NCBI GenBank assembly: GCA_007922305.1
Contig: ML677366.1
Span: 14,118,489 to 14,182,488 of the forward strand
Origin: Dermatemys mawii
Taxonomy: Eukaryota > Chordata > Testudines > Dermatemydidae
DNA: 64,000 nt
Direction: 5' to 3'
The position numbers were made by a program, and so were the translations under genes. Of this stretch, positions 24,985 to 35,730 are shown piece after piece. Below the pieces are notes generated by a model. It did no database searches and was not told where the DNA came from. It saw only the letters and a program-made list of their open reading frames with translations. Numbering within the stretch: the first letter of the stretch is position 1; every line of letters begins with the position of its first letter.

Positions 24985-27507
24985 CACTGCTCTACAGCCA
25001 AAATGCTTCTGAAATAAATGTAGTCAAACTTTACCAATTCTGGGTCACTGAGAACGAAAATGATGCTGAGAATTGTTGATTGGCTCTAGTTTTCAAGATA
25101 TGCTATTGGGTCAGTATATATGACCCTTGACATGGGAATGGTGGAGGATAAGTGAGTTATAAAGGGAAGGGATCTCAATTTAAACCAGAAATGACTAAAA
25201 TACATCTTTGACTGGATCTATGAATAAATCTATGACTGGGTTTGGACAGTACTTGCTTTTTAGGCAAAACAATGAATGATGCAATCTGAAGCTGGTATTG
25301 CATCATACATGATATGAATTGCACCATGTTATTCCTACAGGTCATGGATGATGCAATCATAATGAAGCTTACATCACTCTGCTGAACAAATTGCCCTATA
25401 TCAGCTCTAGAAATCATACAGTGTCGTGCTCTCTTATTTGTCAGTGTTTGATTTTGCAAAGGGACACATTTCTGTTTAGCCAAAGTGAGCAGAGATGCCT
25501 CGTGCTTGTGTGAACAGTGCAGATAACTTCTGCTATGTTTGTGATGAAGTGACTTTTGCATCACAAAAGCGCAGTATAACCACTATGGTTAAGAAAGCCT
25601 ATCACCTTTATTTTGGTTGGAAAATTGGAGATCAGGACAAGAGGTGGGCCCCACGCATATGCTGCAACACTTGTGCAACAAATCTTCGCCAGTGGTTGAA
25701 CAGAAAAAGGAAATCTATGCCTTTTGCAGTGCCAATGATTTGGAGAGAGCCAACAGATCATACCAGCAATTGTTACTTCTGCATGGTGCCTGCAGTTGGG
25801 AAAGGTGTGTCAAAGAAGAAAAAGTGGACTGTGCATTATCCAAACATTCCATCAGCTATACGCCCAATACCCCACGGAGAAGGACTGCCGGTTCCTGATG
25901 CACCAGAATCATTCTCACTTGAGTCAGACGAGGAAGAGGATGAAACTTCTGGTCCTGAACCATCAATGTCACAGGACCCACATTTTCTCCCATCCTCCTC
26001 CTCTGAACCACACGTCATAACACGAGCTGAACTGAATGACCTTGTCAGGGATTTGGAACTACCCAAGAGTAAGGCAGAGCTGTTGGGCTCCACACTACAG
26101 CAGTGGAATCTCCTGGCAGGTGATGTTAGGGTTTCCATGTTCTGTGACCGTCAAAAGGATCTTGTCCCATTCTTCTTCATGGAAGGTGATCTTGTAGCTT
26201 GCAACAACATAGATGGTGTGATGGCAGCCCTCGACATCGTTCACGATCCAGATGAGTGGAGACTCTTCATTGATTCATCGAAGACGAGTCTTAAAGCTGT
26301 TTTGCTGCATAATGGCAATGTTTTGCCATCAATTCCGGTTGGTCATGCGGTCCATATGAAGGAAACCTATGACAACATGAAACAACTTTTGAGGTGCATA
26401 AACTATGACCGACATCAGTGGCAGCTTTGTGGTGATTTGAAGGTTATTGCTCTCTTGCTTGGTCTGCAGACTGGATACACAAAGTACTGCTGTTTTCTCT
26501 GCGAATGGGATAGTCGTGCAAGAGATTCCTACTACATCAAGAAAGATTGGCCACTCCGACAGTCATTGGAGCCTGGGAGGAAAAGTGTTCAGCATCCACC
26601 AGTTGTTGAATCAAGGAAGATTTTGTTACCACCCTTACACATCAAGCTGGGTCTGATGAAGAACTTTGTCAAGGCCATTGACAAAACACAAGCAGCTTTC
26701 AAGTACCTCCGTGGAAAATTTCCAAGGTTAAGTGAAGCTAAGATAAAAGAAAATGTCTTTGTTGGTCCTCAGATTCGTGAACTTCTTCAAGATGATGCAT
26801 TTGACCATGCACTGCGTGGCAAGGAAAAGACGGCATGGAAAGCCTTCCAGTCAGTGGCAATACATTTTCTTGGAAACAACAAGGCAGACAACTACAGGTT
26901 GTTGGTGGAAAACCTCCTCAAGGCATACAAAAGCCTTGGTTGCAACATGTTATTGAAGATACATTTTTTTCCACCGAACTGCGGAGCAGTGAGCGACGAG
27001 CACGGCGAGCGATTTCACCAGGACATTGCAACAATGAAGAAACGCTATCAGGGCAAATGGAGCCCATCAATGCTTGCAAACTATTGCTGGACAGTGACAA
27101 GAGATGCTCCATTTAATGAATACAAGAGACAAGCCAAGAAGCGCCGAGTAGACACTGAATAGGACTAAACTATGTACATAATAGTTTTTTGCCTTTTGTT
27201 GCATAATACATTTTATTTATATAACCCTTTTGCTGATTTTTAAAGTGTTACATAAACAGGACAGGTAAAATATTATCATGTAAAGCAACTATAAACACAT
27301 GAAAAGACCTAGGTTTACAATTTATGATTAAAACTCTACTATCTACACAATATACATAGACATAAAATGTAAAAACTTAAATATCTTAGAAACAGTAGCC
27401 AATCAATTGTTGTAATTGTCATATTTGAATTCAGCACATCAAAATACATAATAAATATCACATTTTATCTCTGAAGCAGACAACTTCTAAAAAATTGTAG
27501 ACCAGTG
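24985..27507 (+). mobile_element. autonomous-looking CACTG-ended DNA transposon
   Basis: The left end 'cactgctctaca' (24985) is inverted at the right end as 'tgtagaccagtg' (27507). The terminal inverted repeat runs inward for over 100 bp with mismatches and small gaps. Shared blocks are 'tgcttctgaaataaa' against 'tgcttcagagataaa', and 'ttgattggct' with 'aagatat' on both sides. A TTA sits outside each end (24982-24984 and 27508-27510), a likely 3-bp target duplication. CACTA/CACTG ends with short duplications are typical of the EnSpm/CACTA (CMC) superfamily, but my placement of this family there is an inference. A single plus-strand gene fills the middle. Confidence 0.8.
25495..27162 (+). CDS. 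555-aa transposon protein, putative transposase
   Basis: This is one uninterrupted frame inside the CACTG-ended element. C13-x2-C16 and C57-x2-C60, with APRIC just before the second pair, resemble a ZAD-type zinc fold. H89, C93 and C96 (CYFC) may bind another metal. An acidic, Ser/Pro-rich linker spans about residues 135-170. The core holds candidate catalytic acids: D260 (FIDSSK), D314 (GDLKVI) and D501/E502/E505 (DEHGERFHQD). CCFLCEWDSR at about 335 is a further cysteine cluster, and the C-terminus is basic (KRQAKKRR). I recognise the protein as a multi-copy family in reptiles, arthropods and other animals, usually annotated as uncharacterised. The first ATG (MPRAC) matches the usual family start. 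Relative to the family as I remember it, about 7 residues seem missing before FFPPN (about residue 487), an in-frame gap. It could be an active transposase, a recently dead copy, or less likely a host-recruited gene. Confidence 0.85.
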   Translation: MPRACVNSADNFCYVCDEVTFASQKRSITTMVKKAYHLYFGWKIGDQDKRWAPRICCNTCATNLRQWLNRKRKSMPFAVPMIWREPTDHTSNCYFCMVPAVGKGVSKKKKWTVHYPNIPSAIRPIPHGEGLPVPDAPESFSLESDEEEDETSGPEPSMSQDPHFLPSSSSEPHVITRAELNDLVRDLELPKSKAELLGSTLQQWNLLAGDVRVSMFCDRQKDLVPFFFMEGDLVACNNIDGVMAALDIVHDPDEWRLFIDSSKTSLKAVLLHNGNVLPSIPVGHAVHMKETYDNMKQLLRCINYDRHQWQLCGDLKVIALLLGLQTGYTKYCCFLCEWDSRARDSYYIKKDWPLRQSLEPGRKSVQHPPVVESRKILLPPLHIKLGLMKNFVKAIDKTQAAFKYLRGKFPRLSEAKIKENVFVGPQIRELLQDDAFDHALRGKEKTAWKAFQSVAIHFLGNNKADNYRLLVENLLKAYKSLGCNMLLKIHFFPPNCGAVSDEHGERFHQDIATMKKRYQGKWSPSMLANYCWTVTRDAPFNEYKRQAKKRRVDTE

Positions 27508-27510
27508 TTA

Positions 27511-30180
27511 TCAATCACACACTCTCTTGTGTGCTTCAGACGCCTCTATAGTATTCATGTCACTGGCCGTGTTAACATATTCCAGCAGCCTAGTTATTTA
27601 TTAGATGCTGACAATGCGCTTAGTACTCTAGAGGACACAAAATAAGTTAGTTCCTGCCTCTGAGCTCTGATGTTACTGTTGGGAAGACAGACACAGAGAA
27701 GCCAGGACATACTTAGAAATGCAGAACAGGAAGTCACCGTGGCTCCATACATAGACTGTAACTGTCCTGAGTGGAAGAGGACTCCGGTGCATCAACCACT
27801 GCAGCCCCTGTCGTAGCCCAGACACAGCAGAGCACTCTCCATTGGCCCGGGGAGAAGGTGGAGTGTTGTCAGCCTGAGGCAGCAGTGGGGTTGGGCTAGG
27901 GGAAGGCAGCCAATTGCTCTTGTGACATTTCTGGTACTCTCCCCTCTCGCCCCAGGGATATTCCTCGGGAATGTTAATACAGTCCCACTGTATCTATCAT
28001 TCAGCATCCTCTTTTAACGGCACTGGGGACACACATGGGCTGGGGAAACCATGCTTCCAGGCTCTGGGGAGCTGTGACACCAGGATAAAGAGCTGCTGGT
28101 CCTCTAGGAAATACATGGAGATGGGCAGGGATTGTGGGTGGACCCCACCCCTAAACTACTAACTCTAACAAAGAGAATTCCTCCTACGGAAGCACCCACC
28201 AATCCTTAGTCCCATCCACAGGCTGGCTTTTCTAATGTTATTTGCTTGGTTCTTGTGCGTATATTGAGGAAAAGTGAGGCTTTAGGAGAGTCTTGAATGA
28301 GGATAAGGAGGTGAATGGGATGGGGAACACTCCACACATAGCCAAGGCCCTGAAGTAGCCAAGGGATGAAATTTACATTTCTCTGTCATTGCCAGTTGTT
28401 GAACTCATATGCAGGGCTCTCTTCTAATAGCCTCTGGGATGTTTTCATTGGCATTTGGTTAAATTTCCCAGTGTTTTTTTAGTCCCAGGAGGTACTTTCC
28501 AGTGCTTTGACTGAGTGGTTGGTCGTTAGCATCCCACTTGGCAATGCTGACATTTTCACGGCGTGTTCCATTTTCATTTGCAAACATTTTATGGAATCAC
28601 AATGGGCATTTTTGAACAGCACTAATTTTAATCTATTTTCAGGCAGGTTGGGGAGGGGGTAAGGTCAGCATTTTGTCAATGGCAAATCTAATGAAAATAA
28701 AGGTCCAGATTACCAACACCTTATGGAACTGGATAAGCCTCCTTGACTGCTGTCATTACAATGGATAGTTCTGCTCAGTCACTTTGCATTATATTGATTT
28801 TTTTTCAAGCACTCCACCTTAAACTTATTTTTCATTTCAGGAAATCAATACTATGGATCCTTTTATATAAGGCATGCAGTGTTCTGCCAGAATATGTATT
28901 GCATGATGGAAGAAGTTGAGGTTTTTTTTCTACCAGCTTCCTTGTTGAACATAAATTGAAAATCTCAGTTACTTAAAAAAATACAGAACTGGGCAACATT
29001 TCCTGCATTTGATTCTTTGGCACTATGTCATCTTGCTTGGTGCCTGCAAATGAGTTTCTGCTTCCAAAAACCCATTCTTCATAAAGGGCAGAGTTATGAA
29101 TGAGTCAGTTCTAGATTCATCATGATTTTCACTGGCATTCTTTTTTCCTTCTTCCAATTCAGCTTCCCTAGCCTGGGATGGAAAATCTTATTTTTGACTG
29201 TCAGTTGCATGAAACAACAAGTTTGTATCTGTCAAAGTTCTGATTTGTACAGCTGTGTAAAATATTGAATGCCAAATTAAAAATGCTTTTTGGGTTTGCA
29301 GAGCTTCTACAAACATGCCAGTGTTGTACACACAATTTTTCACATCATCCAAATGTTTGTCACTTGTCAGTGGGGAAAAAAATGTTCAGTCTGGACATCT
29401 GCAAAAATTCAGATGCAGCTTTCAACAGTGCGTTTCACTTAAGTGACGTATTGGGAGGCAAACAGCAGAGGTGATGCAGTGCTATCGGAGAATGGTCTTG
29501 GTGGACATGAGCTTTGTGGGGTCAGACAATCTTGAGGGCCTAATCAGAATCTACTCAGGTTAAAGCTGTTCAGACAGCCATCCAACCATTTGGATGGTTT
29601 TGGTGAATCCTGCTCTAAATCTCTTGAGGTTGAGAACTCCTGAGCAGCTTGTTTAACCAGCAGGGGGAAACAAAAGAATATTCCTCAATAACTGTGGGCT
29701 CCGCCTCTCTGACCAAAATCAGCCCATCAGACTTGAAACCCAACAACTTTGGCCTGACCATGGCAACCCTCACACATGTGCATCATGCACCCACAATATA
29801 TCTGACTGATAAATAATGTTTATTTATGTTCAGAATGATACCATTCCAATGAGATGCAACAGATTTGCTGATGTGAGCGAGTGCTGCTCTACATGACTAA
29901 AGGCAGCAGTATCCGGGCAACATTGTCGGGTTGCAGACTCCAGAGGCTGAGGGACATAACGTCCCTCCTCATTGATGCTGACCCGGCAGTGGTCCAGGAC
30001 TTCAGCCCATAGTCTTTTTTATTTCCCTTTGGTGGAAGAAGAAGCAATCCTTGTACTCCCTAATTCTCAAAACCAGCTGAGAAGCCATAACGTTTTTTAG
30101 CCTTAATGGCAGTAAATGAACAATTTTCTAAACCTGACATTTAAGTGGCATGCATTGGCTTCCTTATTCAGGAAGGCTGA
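27511..30180. other. non-coding, nothing recognised
   Basis: No exon, repeat family or RNA gene was identified in this 2.7-kb stretch. ORFs are under 75 codons. Confidence 0.45.
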
Positions 30181-30850
30181 ACAGAATGGCAATGACTAGG
30201 TTAAATTCCCTCTCAGCCCTAGTGACGATGGTCCTTATTGTGAGGCAACCCTGCAGCCAAACCAGGTGCCAGAACTTACCCCTCCAAGAGAGCCAGCAGT
30301 GACTCAAGTCCTCAGGCAGGCAGTACCAGCCTATCCCTGAGCAGAGCAAGGGTCAGATGACCCCCAGGCTCAGGTATTTCCCCAGTCCTGCCAGAGCTGC
30401 AGACCAGTCTGTGCAACAGTACTACCCAGCCAGGAACCCTTCTGCAGCCTCGCAATATGATTGACTCCCTACACTCCCCGCCCGCTCTTGATCTGCTTCC
30501 TGTTCCCGTCCAAGCCTTGTTCCAGCCTCTATTCTGATCTTGCTCCAGACCTGTAACTGACCTGCTTCAGCTCCACATCTGCCTCCTGATCCTCACACCC
30601 ACAGACTCCGACCATGGCTTGGACCTTTGCCTGGCACACACCATCTGGCTATGATACTAATTTAGCTTGTCTACAGACTCTGACCCTGGCCTGTCCCTGG
30701 ACCCTGCCCTGAGCCTGGTCCTGACCCAATATCTGGCTCTGACCTCTGCCCCATCCACCAGGCCTGACTATGTGGGTATGAGTGCCTGACGCTTATGGTC
30801 GACTGAGGTCATTAGCAAGCACATCTGCACCATGGCTCCCGCAATATATC
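30181..30850. repeat. C/T-rich, LTR-element-like sequence
   Basis: Runs such as 'tgatctgcttcctgttcccg' and 'tgaccctggcctgtccctgg' resemble the pyrimidine-rich leader or LTR sequence of reptile LTR retroelements. No ends or coding remains are visible, so this is tentative. Confidence 0.3.
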
Positions 30851-31761
30851 TGCCTGGTAAATAATTTAGTTCCAAGTGTTATGAAATATGAATCCCAGGC
30901 TCTTTATGAGTACAAATATTCATACAAAGTCTTGCCTTCATAAATAGTTAAAGTTGGTTACACACAATGACTTTTGTGAATTATATGAAATTTAAGTAAA
31001 AAGCTTGAGTATTTATCTTTCCTGCTCAAAGGGAGAAAGGGTCACAGTGATGACAACATATGAGTATATATGAGAGGTCAGTGGACTACATTTGTCCTCT
31101 ATATACTTCTCTGATCCAATATACTTGGGACTTCAGATATGTTATTTTTATGGAAAATAAATTCAATTCAGATGGGAACTGGGTGGCGGGGGAGGAGTCT
31201 GCATTGAGCGTTTTTGAAGGTGTAACAGGTATCAAAAGACAATACTGTACTCAGCATTCATCTCCGATTAAATCCACCACTAACACAGAATGCTATTAGT
31301 AGTCCTGGCACATTAAAAGACTGTGGGATAGACAAAGAAAGAAAAAAAATCAGGATTGATGTTCTTTTCCTGTATTTATTATCTTACGGAAAACAGCAGC
31401 AGAATACAAATCAACTCATCCTATCTAGAAGGGTGAGCTCCTCTGAGACTGGTACTTTATTGATGAAGTAAATACAGTCATCAGAAGGTGGAAGGCAATG
31501 TGAGTATAAAGAAAATCTAACCCTGTGTAAATCTTTTTTTTTTAATTAAGTTCTTTGGGAACACAGCAGTTGATAATACAAAGGTAAAGCTGTCCAGCTT
31601 TTGATTAGCTAAGGAAGGGCATCGCTGTTGTTCACCAGAAGAAACACTCACACTGATTGCTTCTACTCCCTTCTCGGAAGCTCAGCCCAAGTGTCGCAGG
31701 GACATCTTGAGTGGTGGGTCTGACTTTTACACAACAAAGTCACAGCAGGTTCTCTCTCTCT

Positions 31762-31795
<34 letters not shown>

Positions 31796-31984
31796 GGTTA
31801 ACAGTTGTTATGCCAACTTTAACTTATCACCAACACATTGTGCTTCAGGTGACTTTCCCAGTCAGGGTTGTATATATTCACATCATCTGGACACATCACA
31901 GCATATCCTATGTGAGGTCATACTAGGTTCATAAGGCATTGGAATGTTGCTGATGCTTCATGACATAAGACGGTTATAAATTAC
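30851..31984. other. non-coding, with a microsatellite
   Basis: No gene was recognised. It contains the TC repeat described separately. Confidence 0.45.
31749..31795. repeat. (TC)n microsatellite
   Basis: About 47 bp of almost pure TC dinucleotides, broken once by a short T run. The two overlapping ORFs across it are low-complexity Ser/Leu artefacts. Confidence 0.95.
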
Positions 31985-32880
31985 TGAAATTTCTTAAAGG
32001 TAAGGAGGAAAAAATCTTCCCTAATGTATACAACTTCACAAAACATCAGATCACCTTGTCACACCAAGAAACGGTAATAGAATGGTTCATAAACATTCGC
32101 AGATAAAGAAGATACTATTAGGAATTCAGAGAGCTAAGGGGGAAAATGAAGAATAAATGACCAAATATATAAAGAACAATTCTTGAAGTGCACCAAAATG
32201 TAGTGTTAGTACTGCAATAGAGATTAGGATCAAATTACTGAAGACTGCAGGTAGTGGGCAAATCAAGGAGGAAAAGGAGCTACAGAAAAGCTTACATCAT
32301 TTATATGTATCAGTTTTCACTATGGGGTATGATGGGGAGATCCCCAAGTTCTTCACAAAGACCGCAAGGCACTATCAGAGACAAGAGGAATCAAAGGGAA
32401 GTGATTGAATGATACACAAAATTAAACTGCAATAAACAATCAGCACCGAATGGCATTCACCCAAGATCTCTGACAGAACTAAAGAATGAAGTAGCTGAGG
32501 TAGGAGCAAAAATATGCTATTTATTGTACACATGGGTAGTCCACTGGAGTTTACCCAAGGGAAGCCAATATCAAATCCATCTACAAACGGATGCTAAGAA
32601 GATCTTGAAAACTGTAGGAATCCCTAGATTAGCACGCTGTGATGGGGACAAACAGGCACGGCTTCTATCTGGGTAACTCATGCTTCTTGGACCTATTGTA
32701 ATTTTTTGTACAAATGAACAGAACAGTGGCCAAAGGAAAATCAATGGCTATTTAGATCAATAGATATAATATAGTTAGATTTTCAAACAGCTTTAGATAA
32801 TGTCTACCACAAAGGGTTATTGAGAAGCTCAGTAACAACAGATTGAGAGGTGAAGTCCTGTTATGGATTAAAAATCCAAT
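31985..32880 (+). repeat. decayed CR1 LINE, ORF2 reverse transcriptase region
   Basis: The order 'gcaccgaatggcattcaccc', 'ctgacagaactaaagaatga', 'gttagattttcaaacagctt', 'accacaaagggttattgaga' and 'gtcctgttatggatt' follows the CR1 ORF2 reverse transcriptase segment. Every frame has stops, and deletions are evident. It is an old copy without the 3' end. Confidence 0.7.
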
Positions 32881-33184
32881 TTGTACCAGACCCTAATTGC
32901 TAAATAGTAGACGAATAGTTTGGGGGAAGATGAGGGTCAGTAGGGAAAGATGATTCCTGGACTTATGTGAGCATGTTAATCCAAAATCAGTTAATATGGA
33001 GCTTGATCCTGCTCTCATTAAAGTAGAAGCATGACTGATTGACTTTAGTGGTTTGGGACTGGGTCCATGAGGCATACAGTAGCTTTTTGTAATCTTTATT
33101 CATACATCCCTTTAACATGTGCAAGGCTAAAGACAGTGAATAGCAAATATCATGGGTCTCAACACAAGAGAATATTTTTGCATT
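32881..33184. other. non-coding, nothing recognised
   Basis: A short stretch between the CR1 and SINE remains, with no identifiable content. Confidence 0.4.
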
Positions 33185-33787
33185 TCCTTTTAGGGTCTCA
33201 AAGAATTTTACAAAATGCAATTAATTAATCCTAATAACTCCCTTGTGAGGTAGATCAATATTATTTACTGTGATAGGGTGTACCAACAGGGTTAATGAGA
33301 GTCTGTGGGTGCAATCAGCCTCTCCCTGTGGCACCTGCAGTAAGTGTCAAGCCTGGAGGAAGGAGTTAAAAGGACTGAACCTCCTCAGTTAGACTCTGGC
33401 CAGGAGGGAAAGCAAATCTCTGGTTGTCACTCAGGAAGAGAAGTCCAGCTGGAGTCAGGGAGTTGAGGTGAACAGCTGGCAGACAGAGCTTCTGCAAAAA
33501 GATACACCTGCAGCAGGGAGCCCAGGGCACTTGGAAAGAAGCAGCAGGAAATGAGTCTGCCCAGGGTTCTGCACATGGTGGAGAGGCCAGCTAAGTCAGG
33601 GACTGTCCTGCCAAGGTAGCGGAGAAAACTCCCCTCCAGCAGAACCAGCTGGGTGGTAGAAAGTGCTAAGAAGCTCTGCAGTAGGCTGATGGAAAAGGCT
33701 TAGAGAGCGCAAAGCTGATAAGCTCAGAGTCCAGAAACAGGCTGAGGCAAAAGCTCAAGACAGGACAAGGTAGGAAGTGGTTCAGTG

Positions 33788-33835
33788 AGGCCCTTTCTCT
33801 CCACTGGATCAGAACCCAGTGGAGAGAAAGGGCCT
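33788..33835. other. perfect 20-bp inverted repeat (hairpin)
   Basis: The arm 'aggccctttctctccactgg' (33788-33807) is perfectly inverted at 33816-33835, with an 8-base loop 'atcagaac'. It lies inside the LTR-like insertion. Confidence 0.95.
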
Positions 33836-34007
33836 GGGTTCCACTGCCAGAGCAGTGAGGAAGCTAGAACAGAACCGACTTCCGACAAGGGGTAAGGACT
33901 TCTGTCACCTGCCAGATAGAAGGACTATTGAGTCCAGACGCAGACTGAAGACCCAATGTGAAGCTGATGGTTGGGTTATTGGTATCCTAGAAGAGGTGAA
34001 ACTCTAT

Positions 34008-34323
34008 GGCTACGTCTACAGTTACCAGCTACGGGTGTGATACCCTGCTTGTACAGATATACTTGGGCTAGCGCTCATTTGAGCTAGCACTTCAAAAATA
34101 GCAGTAGCACAGGCAGCAGTGGGACCATACTAGCTGCCGAGTACAAACCCACGTGAACTCCGTGAGTGTGTACTCGGGGCAGCTAACCCAGGCTACCACT
34201 GCTGCTGCCCACACTATCACGACTGTACTACTATGTTTCTCATGAGAACTCAGATGAGAGCTAGCACAAGTATGTCTGTGTAGTCTGAGAATCACACCCC
34301 TCGCTTGTAGTGTAGACCTGGCC
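34008..34323. mobile_element. Harbinger-like MITE nested in the LTR
   Basis: The left end 'ggctacgtctacagttacc' pairs with the right end 'gtagtgtagacctggcc'. Further inside, 'gggtgtgata' on the left pairs with 'atcacacccc' on the right. The length is 316 bp. The outer flanks 'tctat' and 'tctgt' give no firm target duplication. Confidence 0.65.
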
Positions 34324-34852
34324 TCTGTGACTTGGCCAGAGGACTGGCTCACAAAAAGCAGCGAACCCCCAGAGGCCTGGAATGTCTGTCAGCAGGGAGT
34401 GCTAAACGAGGAGGCTCTGACTATGCTACACCTACCCAGTATGGGGCACGTGGGCTGGTGAGTTGCATGTTTACATGTAATCTTCGTACAGGCAAGGAAT
34501 CTGAAGCATCTCAAGGTTAAATGGCTTGCTCAACATCGTATGGTAAATCAGAAGTTCCGGTGTACTGGAATTAGGTAGTATCCCTTTAAATAGTTTGTGA
34601 GCCTTCTAGTGGTGCTCACTATGTTCTGTGTTTCAGAAACCAGTCAGTGCAGTATCCAGGTGGTTAGGCCTTGTATGTTTGGATATATTTGGTAAACATA
34701 TTTATCTGAAACCTCACCAACCCCAGGTGTTTTTCTTTCATGGCATAAAGAGCAAAAGACACAAGAGCAGCAAAGGCAGCAGTCAAAGCAGCACACCTTG
34801 CTCCTAGTCCCATTCTGTCAGAAAACACATCCTCTCGCATAACTGTATACAG

Positions 34853-35040
34853 CAGGCCTGCACAACATGCGGCCCGCACGGGCTCTTTGTGCGGCCCGCG
34901 GGGGGTGAGTAGGGGCGGGGCAAGCCAAGCGGTGGGGAGGGGGAAGCAGATGGGGCAGGGCGAGGGCAGGGCTTTTTGGCCCGCAGCTGGGTTTTTTGCA
35001 GTAATACGGCCCTCGCTGCTTTCCGAGTTGTGCAGGCCTG
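34853..35040. mobile_element. hAT-type MITE, GC-rich
   Basis: The ends 'caggcctgcacaac' and 'gttgtgcaggcctg' are perfect inverted copies. The 8-bp duplication 'gtatacag' is perfect (34845-34852 and 35041-35048). The 188-bp body is GC-rich ('gcggcccgcacgg', 'ggggcggggcaag') and non-coding. Confidence 0.9.
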
Positions 35041-35493
35041 GTATACAGCACCAAGATAAGGTTACAGCCTTAATTCTTAGCTAAAGAACAGCTGGAAAAA
35101 CTAATCTAGGAATCATGTTCAAATGGATCTTTAAATGCATCCCTTTTGCAAATGTTGAATGTGATCCCATATACTCATGAGATACGTATTTAGTGCATGC
35201 AAATATGTTTTACCTGTAGGTACAAAATACCTAATAAATTTGTGACTGCTAGTACATTTTTACACATACAAATAGCTGCCTGTGCAAAATGTGTGGGTGC
35301 ACCCTGGACAATCTGGCCATTAACATCATTTTAACACCGACAGATCAAACTGACCTCAATAGAACTACATGGAGGTCATTTAAGGAAGGAATTTGGTCCA
35401 GTGTTTGTATTTAAATTCCTAATTCTGCTTTTCAAAGCGTATGAAATACTGTTGGTATTAACACGTTGAAGAAAAACAATCTTAAAAGTCAGC

Positions 35494-35730
35494 CTATTAT
35501 TATTAGTGTTACAGTAGCACCCAGGAGCCCCCATCATGGACCAGGACCCCATTGTGCTAGGCGCTGTACAAACAGAACAAAGAGACAATCCCTTCCACAA
35601 AGAGCTCACAATCTAAGTATAAGACCAGGGACAACCTTTGGATACAACAAACAGACAAGAAGAGCACAACTAAACAATTAGACAATACTGGTCACCATAA
35701 TAGGCAGTGGTCTCAGCAGCTGGCTTGCTA
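35494..35730 (+). repeat. SINE/LINE-tail copy, near complete
   Basis: 'accaggaccccattgtgcta', 'ggcgctgtacaaacagaaca', 'aagagctcacaatctaagta' and 'ggcagtggtctcagcagctg' appear in order. This is the best-preserved copy of a family also present at 14501, 16341, 22041, 38676, 41673, 43108, 47461 and 49055. Its class is uncertain (CORE-type SINE or L3-like LINE tail). Confidence 0.65.

Larger units (their letters stand above)
33269..34469 (+). mobile_element. solo-LTR-like insertion within the SINE
   Basis: The insert starts 'tgtgatagggtgtaccaaca'. It is flanked by 'tttac' at 33264-33268 and 34470-34474, a candidate 5-bp target duplication. The body is purine-rich and LTR-like, without coding sequence. 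The 3' terminal bases (gttgcatg) do not end in a clean CA, so the boundary could be off by a few bases. It is itself interrupted by the MITE at 34008-34323. Confidence 0.55.
33185..34565 (+). repeat. MIR-type SINE split by an LTR insertion
   Basis: The left half (33185-33263, 'gggtctcaaagaattttaca', 'cttgtgaggtagatcaatat') and the right half (34475-34565, 'gaatctgaagcatctcaagg', 'aaatggcttgctcaacatcg') are consecutive parts of one MIR-type SINE. They are separated by a 1.2-kb LTR-like insert. Confidence 0.65.

Noticed and set aside
31707..31934. Ser/Leu-rich ORFs in two frames
   Set aside because: They are translations of a TC microsatellite.
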